This document shows positions 12,500 to 23,270 of a stretch of 64,000 nt of DNA, one piece after another. Numbering within the stretch: the first letter of the stretch is position 1; every line of letters starts with the position of its first letter. The translations under genes and the position numbers were made by a program. Source of the DNA: Tricholoma matsutake (Eukaryota; Basidiomycota; Agaricomycetes; Agaricales; Tricholomataceae); the NCBI GenBank assembly GCA_026075535.2, contig AP026539.1, positions 5,084,001 through 5,148,000 of the forward strand, in the 5' to 3' direction. The notes beneath the pieces are model-generated. The model was not told where the DNA came from, searched no databases, and saw nothing but the letters and a program-made list of their open reading frames with translations.

Positions 12500-14361
12500 C
12501 AGGTCTGACTTTTTGTCATGCAATCCTACAGATGTATGATGCGGCAGACCCTGAAACCAAGGCGAAGTATGAGGTGGCGGCAGCAGCAGCAAATGAGAAA
12601 ATTGGATCCCCTCCTGTGGTACAGGAGATCTATGCATATGTCACATTACATCACAGGAGAAACCAGAACTGACACGTCACTCATAGCAACCAAAGTTAGT
12701 TAGTGCCCAAGGTTACAGATGCGCTGCTCTCATTGTCTGGGTGGGACTTGGGTCAGTGCAGACCGCTAGCATGTTTTGTCCAGGTTGGATATTGAGACCA
12801 GGAAGACATTCTTCAAACTTTGAGGTGCAAACACTCTTTCAATTGGTAGCTTTCCTCACATTCCGGTTAGCATCTCTGTTTCAGACGACCTGAAGATGAA
12901 GGATTTCAACTCACAGCTTCCCAACTACCTGAAGGACCTTCATGCTCATTTCAAGACCTGGGCTGCCATTTCCCTACATGGTAAGCTAATGCAAAAAGTT
13001 ACTTTACAATGCATTTACATGTGCATCATTCAGAGAGACCTGCTATGCCCACTAGTACCATGGATAGTGCAACATTAGATACACCTCCTTCAATAACCAT
13101 CACACTCAACAATCATAAGTTTCCATGCCTTGTTCTACTGGACGATATGGATGCTCTCACCGTTAGATGGTTAAGCATGGGCTGATAGATTATATGAATG
13201 CGGCTTGGGGTACATCGTTGTCATCTCTTCTGCCTGCTGTGTCCTGCACACACCATGCTAACCATCTTCACAGAGCATGCATTACCATTGGGATTTCAGG
13301 TTCCCCTTCCTTGGGTGTCACTCAAGTCAGCTCCCTCAAAATTCTTTGCCAATCCAACCCAAGTGGTGATGTTTCAGAATTTGCAACCTGAAGATATGTC
13401 TGGGGATGATGCATTCCACTTGCTGAAGCTCATTAGTGATGCACAGAGGAACAATCAGGAGTCTCCCATTACATTTTTGGTCACCATTGACACCCTGAAT
13501 GGCCTCTCCAAAGATGGTGACATAGAGGAGATCATCCAACCTGCCGGGTCTTCACCAAGATGCAACAAAATGCGCAGCAAAGGAACAACAAATGCAGCTC
13601 CAAGTGCCCATCCCACAGTCACTGATTTAAGCCCTGCATTCTTCAAAGCTAATTCAGGCATGGTTGGTGACATCAAGAATGAACGTGACCACACTTTCAA
13701 ACCTTCATCTATTACCTCAAGTATAGTTGCGACATCACCAACAGGAAATGACCCACTCAACTCTGAGTCTGAAGATGGTAGGCTAGCAACAATGGAGGCA
13801 GAAAAAGAAGATCCATGGGATGACAATGTGAATACAGGCGACTCCAACCACCCTTCTGCTGCAGGTAAGCACATCTATCTTGAAACCACAATGATGTCTT
13901 ACATTGCAAATATAGTGTCGAAGGGTCAAAAATGCAAGGTGACCATCAAAACATCACACACTCGTAAATCAGCACCACACAAGAGGTCAAAGGAAGATGT
14001 GCAATCCAGCATAGCTCCTGTCCAACAAGCCTCAACATTGTTTGTGACATCTGTAGTGACCACTCCGACTGCTAATCAACACTCATCTAATACAAGGGGG
14101 AAGAGCCTTACTGGGGGAGTGAAATGTGTGCGACAGGAGGAGATAGCAGACACAGAGAAGTCGATCAAGAAGAAGGCAAGAACAACAAAATGGGCAGGCT
14201 TACCAGCTCATACTAGTCAATGGTGTGTCATGAATCCTCACATTTATATTAGTTTACTCATATTACATGTCAGGATTCACGAGGATGGGTATGTAAACAA
14301 GAATGTCAATGTTAGAAAACACTATGTATGTGATGTGGGGTGTTACAATGGTCCTTACTGA
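12500..14361 (+). pseudogene. Decayed captured gene of an uncharacterised Agaricomycete family
   Basis: Consecutive plus-strand segments resemble one hypothetical-protein family found with transposons. Blocks in order: ADPETKAKYEVAAAAANEKI (from about 12540), a LSGWDLGQC block with a following CFVQVGY (about 12720-12790), MKDFNSQLPNYLKDLHAHF (12896 on), an YMNAAWGTS block (13190), and VPLPWVSLKSAPSKFFANP leading into a long low-complexity tail (13290-14361) rich in Ser, Thr and Lys with a basic patch KKKARTTKWAG near the end. Frames shift between blocks. Some gaps could be introns (GTAAGC at about 12981), but two stops near 13185 argue for decay. No enzymatic domain is recognisable and the function is unknown. 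Element Ty3-1 is inserted 66 bp after its stop. Confidence 0.45.
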
Positions 14362-14426
14362 GTGTGAGTCACTAGGATTGAATGCATAGATGGAAACAGT
14401 GACAGCATTGGAGGAGAGGTGAGCGT

Positions 14427-14827
14427 TGTTAGGAAACCACCCCATTACCTAATAAACTTTCATTTTATTTTATTATGTCAAATTATGCTACATGATGCCA
14501 AATGACGCTACATTTTGATAGCGTGAGAGTTTTATTTCGCACGCATCAAAATGTATGCGCATGTACGAGTGCGTCGGTAACAACAATGTACAATATATGT
14601 AACATAGTATATAAACCCTAAATAAATGCCTAGGGGACCCCAGTTGTGTTCTCTTAGGTATTCCACCTACATTTTTGGTGTGAAAGGCCTATCTCAACAA
14701 ACTTACCTATTAATAACCCCTTGCATCAAAACCATCAATTTCCCCATCATGCATGCGGATCCCGCCCCCTTCTTGTAGAGAGAACCCGCACAGTCTTAGC
14801 TAGCAGATAGTGGGTGTTGCCCTAACA
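14427..14827 (+). repeat. 5' LTR of Ty3-1
   Basis: 401 bp, starting TGTTAGGAAACC and ending CCTAACA, with a TATA-like TATATAAACCC near 14610. It differs from the 3' LTR at 16 positions, every one explained by CG changing to TG or CA in one copy. Confidence 0.95.
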
Positions 14828-15313
14828 GAAGAACACAACTTCCCATATCAGTGCACCTTCTCTTACTTGCGCATACGTCATTGTTTCACCGTGCCACATC
14901 CGATTACTCATCCTTTTGGCATGAGCTGGAAGTACTTGTATATACGTAATCTACCTTTTCTTTTGTAAGCTGATGCCAGGCCTCGCCTTACATTGCGACT
15001 GCCAGTGATTGAGAGGCAGCGCTCATCATTAGGACAGCTGCAACCAGACAACCGATCGGATCTGGTTTAGTTACGATTTACATTACTCTATTCGGACAAC
15101 TATTTTAGTTACAAGCTGAATTCAGTGATATCTCCGAGATCAGGCACTGTTGGAAGGGTTGTTGATCCAAAGTGTCAAAATAGGCGCCCGACGAATGACA
15201 AACCATTGACAAACCTCGACAAACCTCATCACATGACCCGTAGACATTTGGAGAGGTCTCAAAGTAAAATTTTGAATTTGTCAAAGAAGTGATTCATCAC
15301 AGATTCTACAATT

Positions 15314-16411
15314 ATGTCCAAACCTTCAACTTCTAATCCCAGTCCTAATCCTGTTCCCATACCAGCACTAGAGGTGAAAATTGATGCACTCACAGTGCAA
15401 ATGTCGCAATTAGTGTCAGTATTGGCAGCATCACAGCCCAGACAAGTGGAAGTACAGCCAGAGATGACAGGAGAAAGAGATGATGAGATGGAGGAGATGG
15501 AGGAGTGGATATCGCAGGAGGATGAGATGGTGGAGAAATCCGGAAATGGAAAAGTGCACTTACCTAAGTATGCGCCCCCGCAAATCTTTGACAGTACCAT
15601 GGAGAATACAAAATCCTTCATCAGCTCTATAGTATTGTACATCCATGGGAGGAAGCCAGAGTTTTGTACAGCCAAGTCTAGGATTATGTTTGCTCCCTCA
15701 TACATTCAGGGGGGGAAAGCACAGTTCTGGAGAAACAAGGCTATTAATCAAATTGCTGTGGGAAATAAACCATTTGCAACCTTCAAGGAATTTCTGGAGA
15801 GATTGGAGGCACAGTTTGGAGATCCTAATCCAAAGGCGACAGCCAATGCTAAATTAAAGACCATGCGCCAAGGTTCCTTAACAGCGGATGAATTTATTTT
15901 GCAGTTCAAAGCAGAAGCTTTGCAAATGGATATGGGAGAAGCCACGTTGGTAGAGTTTTTGAAAGCAGGATTAAATCCCTCTTTATTCAAGTCTATCTAC
16001 CGACTACCTTCTATGCCAGAGAAGTTGGATGAGTGGTATAATTGGGCAATGCGCCTTGACTGGCAATATTGGCAGGAACAGGCGGAGTCAAAGTTGATGT
16101 ACGGAAGTAGTAAATTTGGAAAGTCATCAGGAGGAAAGTCCAAGAAAGGAAAGGCGCCTCAGGCGCAAGCTCCGAGGGCACAACCACCGGCCATGGCAGT
16201 GACACCTATAGTTACGGAGTCAGCAGCACCAGCAGAGGCAATGGAGGTTGATCAAGTGGGGAGACAAGCCCCACTTAAATGTTTTAACTGTGGGCAGTTA
16301 GGACACATTTCTAAGAATTGCAAGCAGAAGAGAAATATCAGGGGAGCTACAATCGAGGAAGTGAAGCAGGAGGAGGGCAAGCAGGAGAATTTTGTGGAAG
16401 AGTCCCAGTGA
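15314..16411 (+). CDS. gag: Ty3-1 Gag (capsid and zinc-knuckle nucleocapsid)
   Basis: This intact 365-residue frame begins with a Ser/Pro-rich region, then an acidic coiled-coil-like stretch (DDEMEEMEEWISQEDEM, about residues 56-72), a retrotransposon gag capsid domain (about 90-250, including AQFWRNKAINQ and LETLEAQFGDP-like sequence) and a Lys/Ala/Pro-rich linker. It ends with a CCHC zinc knuckle CFNCGQLGHISKNC around residue 325. Gag forms the virus-like particle and packages element RNA. The start at 15314 is the first Met after the leader. The pol frame overlaps the gag end by 94 nt in a different frame (a -1 arrangement), so pol would need frameshifting or reinitiation. Confidence 0.9.
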   Translation: MSKPSTSNPSPNPVPIPALEVKIDALTVQMSQLVSVLAASQPRQVEVQPEMTGERDDEMEEMEEWISQEDEMVEKSGNGKVHLPKYAPPQIFDSTMENTKSFISSIVLYIHGRKPEFCTAKSRIMFAPSYIQGGKAQFWRNKAINQIAVGNKPFATFKEFLERLEAQFGDPNPKATANAKLKTMRQGSLTADEFILQFKAEALQMDMGEATLVEFLKAGLNPSLFKSIYRLPSMPEKLDEWYNWAMRLDWQYWQEQAESKLMYGSSKFGKSSGGKSKKGKAPQAQAPRAQPPAMAVTPIVTESAAPAEAMEVDQVGRQAPLKCFNCGQLGHISKNCKQKRNIRGATIEEVKQEEGKQENFVEESQ

Positions 16412-19400
16412 AGGTTTCCCCATTGGTGACCCAGAATCGTTACAATGTATTAGTATCCGAGGAAACCCAGAGTAAATCAGAAAAGGAAATTGAGGAGGAG
16501 TACAAATGTTGCGAATCACGTGACAAAGAAAATTGTCACATGTCATTTCCGAAAACCCCTAAATTAATTATTCGCTCTACGCGAATAGAACCTGAAATCA
16601 CCTTGACTATGGGACTGAAGACAGTGGACATGCATGCAGCTATTGATGTGGAAGCATTGCTTGACAGTGGTGCTACAGGATTATTTATTAATCGATCCTT
16701 AATTACTGGAAACGGTATTAACACACGCAAGCTGGCACAACCTATAATGGTGTACAATATTGACGGAACAGTCAATCGTGGAGGAACTATCAAGGAGGAG
16801 GTGACTATGGTACTAAAGCATCAGGAGCATCAGGAGCGAGCCATATTCAAAGTGTGCAATCTTGGGAAAACCAATCTAATAATAGGATGTCCGTGGTTAC
16901 AGAAGCATAATCCCAAAATTGATTGGAAAACTGGGAAAGTACAAATGACTCATTGTCCTAAGGAATGTAATGTGTATGGGAGGAAGATGAAGAAAGAAAA
17001 AAGGAAAAAGAAAGAGAAAGAACATCTGAGGAAGTATTCTGTTACGATGGAGGAAGTGGAGGATGAGGAAATGCCAAATGGGGAAGTTCCGATCATGATC
17101 GAGAAAGAAGAGCAGAAGCAAACCTTTAGAGCAGTTCATGGAGGACAGTCGTGGGACAAGAATATTGTGAAGGTGGAGAAGCCAGTGGAGGAATGGGTGC
17201 CAAAAGTGTATCATGAACATTTGTCAGTGTTCCAAAAGAAGGAGTCTGAGTGAATGCCAGTGCGGAAGCCATGGGATCACGCGATTGAGATGAAGCCTGG
17301 GTTTGTGCCAAAGAAGTCGAAGGTATATCCGTTATCTCCGATGGAACAAGAAGAAGCGGATGCATTCCTGAAGGAGCAATTGCGCAAAGGATACATACGA
17401 CCTTCAAAATCACTGCAGATGTCACCAATATTCTTTGTGCCCAAAAAAGACCAAAGGAAGAGGATGTGTACCGATTATAGGTATCTGAATGAGTGGACAG
17501 TGAAGAATGCATACCCCCTACTGTTGATCTCAGAAATAATTGATAAGGTGGGAAAAGCCAAGGTCTTTACAAAATTGGATTTACGATGGGGATATAACAA
17601 TGTACAAATAAAGAAAGGAGATGAGTGGAAGGCTGCATTTGCCACGTGTCGAGGATCCTTCGAGCTGCTTGTCATGTTTTTTGGGATGACTAATAGTCCC
17701 TGACCTTTCAAAATATGATGAACACCATTTTCAAGGATGTAATAGAGAAAGGCATGGTAATAATATTTATTGACAACATTCTGATATTCACGGAGGATGA
17801 AGAGAATCATGAGGTGATAGTGCAGGAGGTGTTACGGAGGTTGGCAGAGAACAATCTATTTTTGAAACCAGAGAAGTGTGTGTTTGGGGCAAGCAAGATC
17901 GAGTTCCTAGGATTATTGATTGGCCCTGATGGAATCAAAATGGATCCAATCAAGGTACAGGCGATCACAGATTGGCCTGCGCCCACCTGTGTCAAGGAGG
18001 TTCAAGCCTTCTTGGGACTCACAAATTATTATCGTCGCTTTGTGCACAATTTTTCTAAAATTGCCGTACCCTTACATAACCTTATGCGAAAGGGAGTAGT
18101 ATGGAGGTGGGGAGAGCAGCAGCGGACAGCGTTTGAGGAGTTGAAGAGAAAGTTTGTGGAGGGACCAATATTAGCCCCAGTAGATTTCACATGCCCTTTG
18201 CGAGTGGAATCTGATGCATCCAATTTTGCTACTGGAGCAGTGTTATCAATGCTGTGCGAAGATGACAAATGGCATCCTTGTGCATACTTGTCAAAAGGGT
18301 TGAATGATGTGGAGAGGAATTATGATGTGCATGACAAAGAGATGTTGGGGATAATACGAGCATTGAAGGCATGGAGGCATTATTTGGAGGGATGTATGCA
18401 TCAGATTGAGATCTGGATGGATCATCAAAATCTGCAATACTTCATGTCCAGTAAAAAGCTTAATCGCCGGCAAGCGCGTTGGGCACTATTCCTATCGCGT
18501 TTCAACTTTCACTTGGTCCATAAAGTGGGAAGCTTAATGAGGAAAGCAGATGCATTATCCAGATGTATTGATCATAAAAGGGGGGTGGAGGAGGACAATA
18601 AAAATGTTACCTTATTCAAACCCGAATACTTTCGCATTTGCGCTATGCATCAAGGGCATCTATTAATAGATAGCTCGGAAACGGAAATGTTGTCTAAAAT
18701 TAGACAATGTTCGGAAATGTAGTGGAAGCCATGAAAGCTCTGGAGGGAGAGAAGAAAGGTAATATCAAAGGAGATGAATGGGCTGAGGAACAAGGGTTGG
18801 TGTTGTTTCGAGGAAAAGTGTATGTACCAAAGGATCAGGATTTGCGAAGGGAGATTGTCCAGTTACATCACAATACGCCGATTGCCAGACACCCAGGAAG
18901 ATGGAAGACGTTGGAATTAGTAATGAGAAATTATTGGTGGCCCGGAATTTCGAAGTATGTGTTGGGGTATGTGGATGGATGTGATACGTGCATGAGGGGG
19001 AAGAAATTTCCAGAGAAACCTGCAGGAAAATTAATGCCAAACCCTATACCTAAAGCGCCATGGTGAGATATATCTGTGGATTTTATTACCAGATTACCCG
19101 AGGCTCAAGGGTACAATGCAATATTTGTAGTATGTGACTGCTTTACAAAGGAGGTCCATATTATTCCTACTACTACAGAAACCTCATCATTGGGCTTGGT
19201 GCGCCTCTATCTAAATCAGGTATGGCAGTTACATGGGTTACCTGATACCGTTATCTCCGATCGCAGACCACAATTTGCTTCCGCATTTATGCAAGAACTA
19301 AACAACATATTGGGAATTCAAACTAAATTATCTACAGCATATCACCCGCAGACTGATGGGCAGACAGAGAGAATGAATCAGGAGTTGGAGCAGTACCTAC

Positions 19401-20221
19401 GTATGTTTGTCAACTACTGACAAACTGACTGGCCCGAATGGTTGGCAATTGCCGAATTTTCCCACAATAACAAATTCCATTCGGCTACTCGTATGTCACC
19501 CTTTTTCGCGAATTATGGATATCATCCTCGCATGGGAGTAGAACCCAGAAGGGAAGTCAAAGTACAGTCGGTAGAAGATTTTGTATCTAAGATGCAAAAG
19601 GTACAAGAGGAAGCAGAGGCGGCATTGAAGAAAGCACATGATGACATGATGCGACACACGGATCGTACTCAAGCACACGCTCCAGAGTACAAAGTTGGTG
19701 ACTTGGTATGGCTAAGTACCAAGGACCTGAATATTCCACAACCTTCGAAGAAACTTACGGAGAAACAAGTTGGCCCATATGCAATCTCTAAAGTGATCTT
19801 GCCTAATGCGGTAGTGCTAAAATTACCCTGATCATTTAAGATTGATCCCGAGATTAACATATCCCACCTACGCCCTTACCGTCCACCCACTATTCCTGGC
19901 CAACAAACTACTCTGCAACCTCCAATAATAGTAGAAGGTGCTCCAGAATACATAGTTGAAGAAATTCTAGACTCATGTCTTTGATGGAACAAATTGGAGT
20001 TCTTAATAAAGTGGAAAAACTATACCGACAAAAATAATTCGTGGGAACCCGAAGAGAATTGTAAGCGAGCGTGTAACGCGATCGCCCAATTCTTTAAATG
20101 TAATCCAAATGCTCCGCGTCGCATTGCAAGAATGGTGTATGAGGGGATGAAATACCAGCCTTACCAAAATTTCACAGAGGGAACAAACATAATATTTTCT
20201 CGCCTGGAAGTCGAGGCATAA
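16318..20221 (+). pseudogene. pol: Ty3-1 Pol: protease, RT, RNase H, integrase, chromodomain (broken)
   Basis: Protease active site LLDSGATG lies near 16,660. RT begins around 17,254 ([21 protein letters not shown]). A one-base loss near 17,700 shifts the frame, after which the catalytic box reads FIDN instead of xxDD. RNase H follows (VESDASNFATGAVLS), then a second frameshift near 18,710, the integrase HHCC finger (HH...CDTC) and the DDE core with AYHPQTDGQTERMNQ. A chromodomain (FLIKWKNYTDKNNSWEPEEN) ends it at 20,221. In-frame TGA codons sit at 17251, 19064, 19418, 19829 and 19982, mostly where family members have Arg. The gene cannot make active polyprotein. Chromodomain integrases steer insertion to particular chromatin. 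Confidence 0.93.
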
Positions 20222-20232
20222 AAGGGGGGTAA

Positions 20233-20633
20233 TGTTAGGAAACCACCCCATTACCTAATAAACTTTCATTTTATTTTATTATGTCAAATTATGCTACATG
20301 ACGCCAAATGATGCTACATTTTGATAGCATGAGAGTTTTATTTCACACACATCAAAATGTATGTGCATGTACAAGTGCGTCAGTAACAACAATGTACAAT
20401 ATATGTAACATAGTATATAAACCCTAAATAAATGCCTAGGGGACCCCAGTTGTGTTCTCTTAGGTATTCCACCTACGTTTTCGGTGTGAAAGGCCTATCT
20501 CAACAAACTTACCTATTAATAACCCCTTGCATCAAAACCATCAATTTCCCCATCACACGCGTGGATCCCGCCCCCTTCTTGTAGAGAGAACCCGCACAGT
20601 CTTAGCTAGCAGATAGTGGGTGTCGCCCTAACA
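20233..20633 (+). repeat. 3' LTR of Ty3-1
   Basis: 401 bp; same ends as the 5' LTR. Directly preceded by the polypurine tract and followed by the AGTGT duplication. Confidence 0.95.
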
Positions 20634-21915
20634 AGTGTGAGCATTGGCATACATGAATGATGAGGTTTGGATTCTATAGGATTGGGAGGTTGGATGGTAC
20701 TAAGATAGGATGGAATCAGATAGAATGGGATGGGATGGGATGGGATTGAGATAGGACATAGTACAGGATGACATGGACATCATGATGGGCATGACACATG
20801 GGATTATTATAATGTACATTCAGCTTGGATTGGATTGGATTATATTGGATTAAGTAGGATACATTACATGTTCATGCAGCAACTTGAAGACGGATTAATC
20901 CTATCTTCACTGAATATTGAGGTTATGATCATCCTCCCAACTTTGGTCCCTGCTCGTACCATCGGTATCCTATGATGTGTTCAGTCCTCCCTAGTGAAGC
21001 TCAGTATGGATGACGTGGACCGGTTATTGTGATTTGATCATCATGAGAATGTTTGGTCCTCAACAAGATTACTGGGCATGCTCTCCTACCAGTGATTGTT
21101 ATCATCCATCCCAAATCCTTACTGCCTGGCTATACATCCTTATGCCACTTTCTGTTCTGGCTATCACTTATTCCTGCTGCTGTCTATATGTATATCAGTG
21201 ATTATCTTGCATCCTGTTTCCCCTTGACCATCTACATGAATGTTCACTAGGTTCATGGCAGTGTTGCAGCCTACATACCACCTAGGCTCCATGATTTCTG
21301 GCAGGCCTCATGTACTTCTTTTTTTGTATCTTTTTTTCCATCAAATTGGGTCTGATTTATTCCAGTATTATCTGTTCCCATATGCTTCTGACATGTGTGG
21401 ATATGCCCACGCATGTCCCTGTCCCTCCATTGTCTATCCTGATTGGGATGGATTATTGGCAGCTCCTGTTTTTGCAGCCCCGCTGTGTGGAGCCAGATCT
21501 GTTGATGTCTTGTCTGAACCTGTCCATGTCCATGCAATGTTTCCCTGTCCTGAGTCCATTCTCAGTCCTATTTGTGATGGATTATGGGTGGCTCCTGCTT
21601 TCATCCATCTGTTACCCCAATCCATACCTGTTGATGTGTCACTTGATTTGCTCTATGTCAATGATGTCCCCTATGATACCCGTACTCCAGTTTTGATTGG
21701 CAGTATCCTTTGACTTGTGAGTGGCCTCATTGATCGGGTCCACATTTTATGCGGTGTCACCATGCTTCCAACCATAGCATATAGGGTGTTACATAAAGCA
21801 ACTGGTTTACGATGGAATATTTTGCTTCACGTCTTGTGCACTAAATCATTTGATTCATTTCTGTGCATCACTTGCATGCCACCCCATTGCCCTTGCCTAC
21901 TTGCCTGCCTTACAT
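20634..21915. other. Non-coding or decayed sequence between Ty3-1 and element A
   Basis: The first 230 bp are rich in GGAT/TAGGAT repeats. The rest has plus-strand open frames (21240-21713 and 21310-21696, overlapping) without recognisable domains, and internal near-repeats such as GATGGATTATGGGTGGCTCC. Because element A duplicated TACAT, this sequence was originally continuous with 40,354 onward and may be the 5' part of the Helitron. Confidence 0.4.
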
Positions 21916-22431
21916 TGTTAAGACTATAGGTCTCAACTCAGCCGAGTTGTATCAGGTTCTATTCTGGACTTGGTGCTTCCTAAGTCAATGCGGCTATCTG
22001 TACTCAGAGGCTTTCTGAGTAGACCATCTGTTCATGTATCACAGTTGGAGGCTTTCCAACTGTCGAGTTCGAGTTATCACAACTTAGAGGCTTTCTAAGT
22101 TGTCGAGTGTTCTGGTTGAGTTTAAGACTGTTGATTGAATTAGATCAAGCTAAGGAATACAGGCAGTATTACTGTAGCTTATATACAGTTCAGAGATGTC
22201 TATCATCCAATTGGAATACGAGATCCTTGTCAAGTAATAATAGAAAGAACAATAGAACAATAAGCCTCATGCCTGGCATGAGGCATCCAATGTCAAGGAC
22301 TGCTGCGGCACAGCCAGTCAATCAGTGGGAGTCAGATTGGAGGGTCCCTATCGGTCTGGGTCATGTTGTGAGTGGAGGGAAAGAAAAATGAAATACCTGG
22401 TCTTGCCGGTTACAATGATGAAATCGTAACA
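21916..22431 (-). repeat. Element A 3' LTR
   Basis: 516 bp, TG...CA ends. It is the downstream LTR because the element reads on the minus strand. Differs from its partner nearly only at CpG-derived sites plus a small indel near 22,180. Confidence 0.93.
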
Positions 22432-22505
22432 TTACCTCCTCTCTATCTTTGAAGTCACTGACTTTGATCATCATCTTTCTTCTTCTTCTTCTCCAGATTA
22501 CCCCC

Positions 22506-23168
22506 CTAGAACCTCCTGTGGGGTTCTCCAGTTATATTCCCCATCGTGTTGTCGTCGAAGTCATTGTATCTGGACTTGAGGAAATCCCATTGTCTTTGCT
22601 CTGCTTCCTCCAGCTCCCTTTGTCGCTTTACCGGGCAGTTAGCACTATAGTGCCTGGGGCCTCATCGGTTGCAGTGCTTGCAAACGTGTTTCTGGCAGAT
22701 CAGGCTGAAGTGCCCAATTGCATGACAGATGAAGCATTTGGTGTTCCTCATGTGTGAGGGGGACCAGGGTGGTTGGGTCATCTGCAGTTTGGGTTTGGGT
22801 GTCGTGAGGTCTATGACTTCTAATGCTCTGGTCCTCTGGTTCCTCGTAGAGTGGGAGGTGCTTCCAGAGGTGGGTTGTTGTTTGTTTTTGTTCTTCTGCT
22901 CATTGGACGGCAAGGGCGAGGTTGGTGGTCGCTGGAATGGATCTATGGGAGTATGAGGTTTCCCCTCAGTCGCTTTCTGTTTGTCTGACCGTGGTGCAGT
23001 CATGTCTTGGATTGCTTGTTTGATCCCAAGGGCCTCTGCATCCCTCATGGCTTTTTCAAGATTTTGTTCCATCTGGTCAATCATGCTTCGGTAGTAGAAG
23101 CACATTCGGGCGAGATGGTATTTTGGTAGGTCATTGGCAAGATGAGTGCAGAGGGTGTCAGCGTTCAA
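22506..23168 (-). pseudogene. Element A third ORF with two CCHC zinc knuckles, after the integrase
   Basis: A sense-strand frame follows the chromodomain and precedes the polypurine tract. It has an N-terminal helical part (MIDQMEQNLEKAMRDAEALG), a Gln/Pro/Ser-rich middle, then a CCHC knuckle CFICHAIGHFSLIC directly followed by a second one beginning VCKHC. The frame meets a TGA at 22,662-22,664 but continues as GPRHYSANCPVKRQRELEEA to a TAG at 22,506-22,508. The TGA replaces what is probably an Arg codon, so the intact protein would have had both knuckles and a charged C-terminal helix. The role is unknown; zinc knuckles bind RNA or single-stranded DNA. The Gag of the same element has an altered knuckle, so this ORF could have taken over a nucleocapsid-like task (inference). 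Confidence 0.6.
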
Positions 23169-23270
23169 TGTGTTTTGCAGGAGTTCATGGGTGAATCTTC
23201 ACTCAGTGGGCATGTCTGTTCTGTCTATTGGTTGGTGGGGGTTTTTGGTTTGGGGGTTCTACAGCTGTCG

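Larger units (their letters stand above)
14427..20633 (+). mobile_element. Ty3/gypsy chromovirus (here called Ty3-1), full-length, inactivated
   Basis: Two 401-bp LTRs, both TGTTAGG...CCTAACA, enclose gag and pol in the order gag, protease, reverse transcriptase, RNase H, integrase, chromodomain. The target duplication is AGCGT (14422-14426) against AGTGT (20634-20638), differing by one CpG transition. A polypurine tract (AAAAGGGGGG) abuts the 3' LTR at 20220-20229. The leader 14828-15313 holds no gene and no obvious tRNA-matching primer site starting with TGG directly after the LTR. Five in-frame TGA codons, two frameshifts and a changed RT active site make it non-autonomous. Confidence 0.95.

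Noticed and set aside
13455..13874. 139-residue minus-strand frame
   Set aside because: Shadow of the Ser/Thr-rich tail of the plus-strand captured gene.
14828..15313. Primer-binding site after the Ty3-1 5' LTR
   Set aside because: No stretch starting TGG directly after the LTR resembles a tRNA 3' end; a self-priming or half-tRNA mechanism cannot be judged by eye.
21240..21713. 157-residue plus-strand frame and its overlaps
   Set aside because: Two overlapping frames are equally open, the composition follows DNA near-repeats and no domain is recognised.
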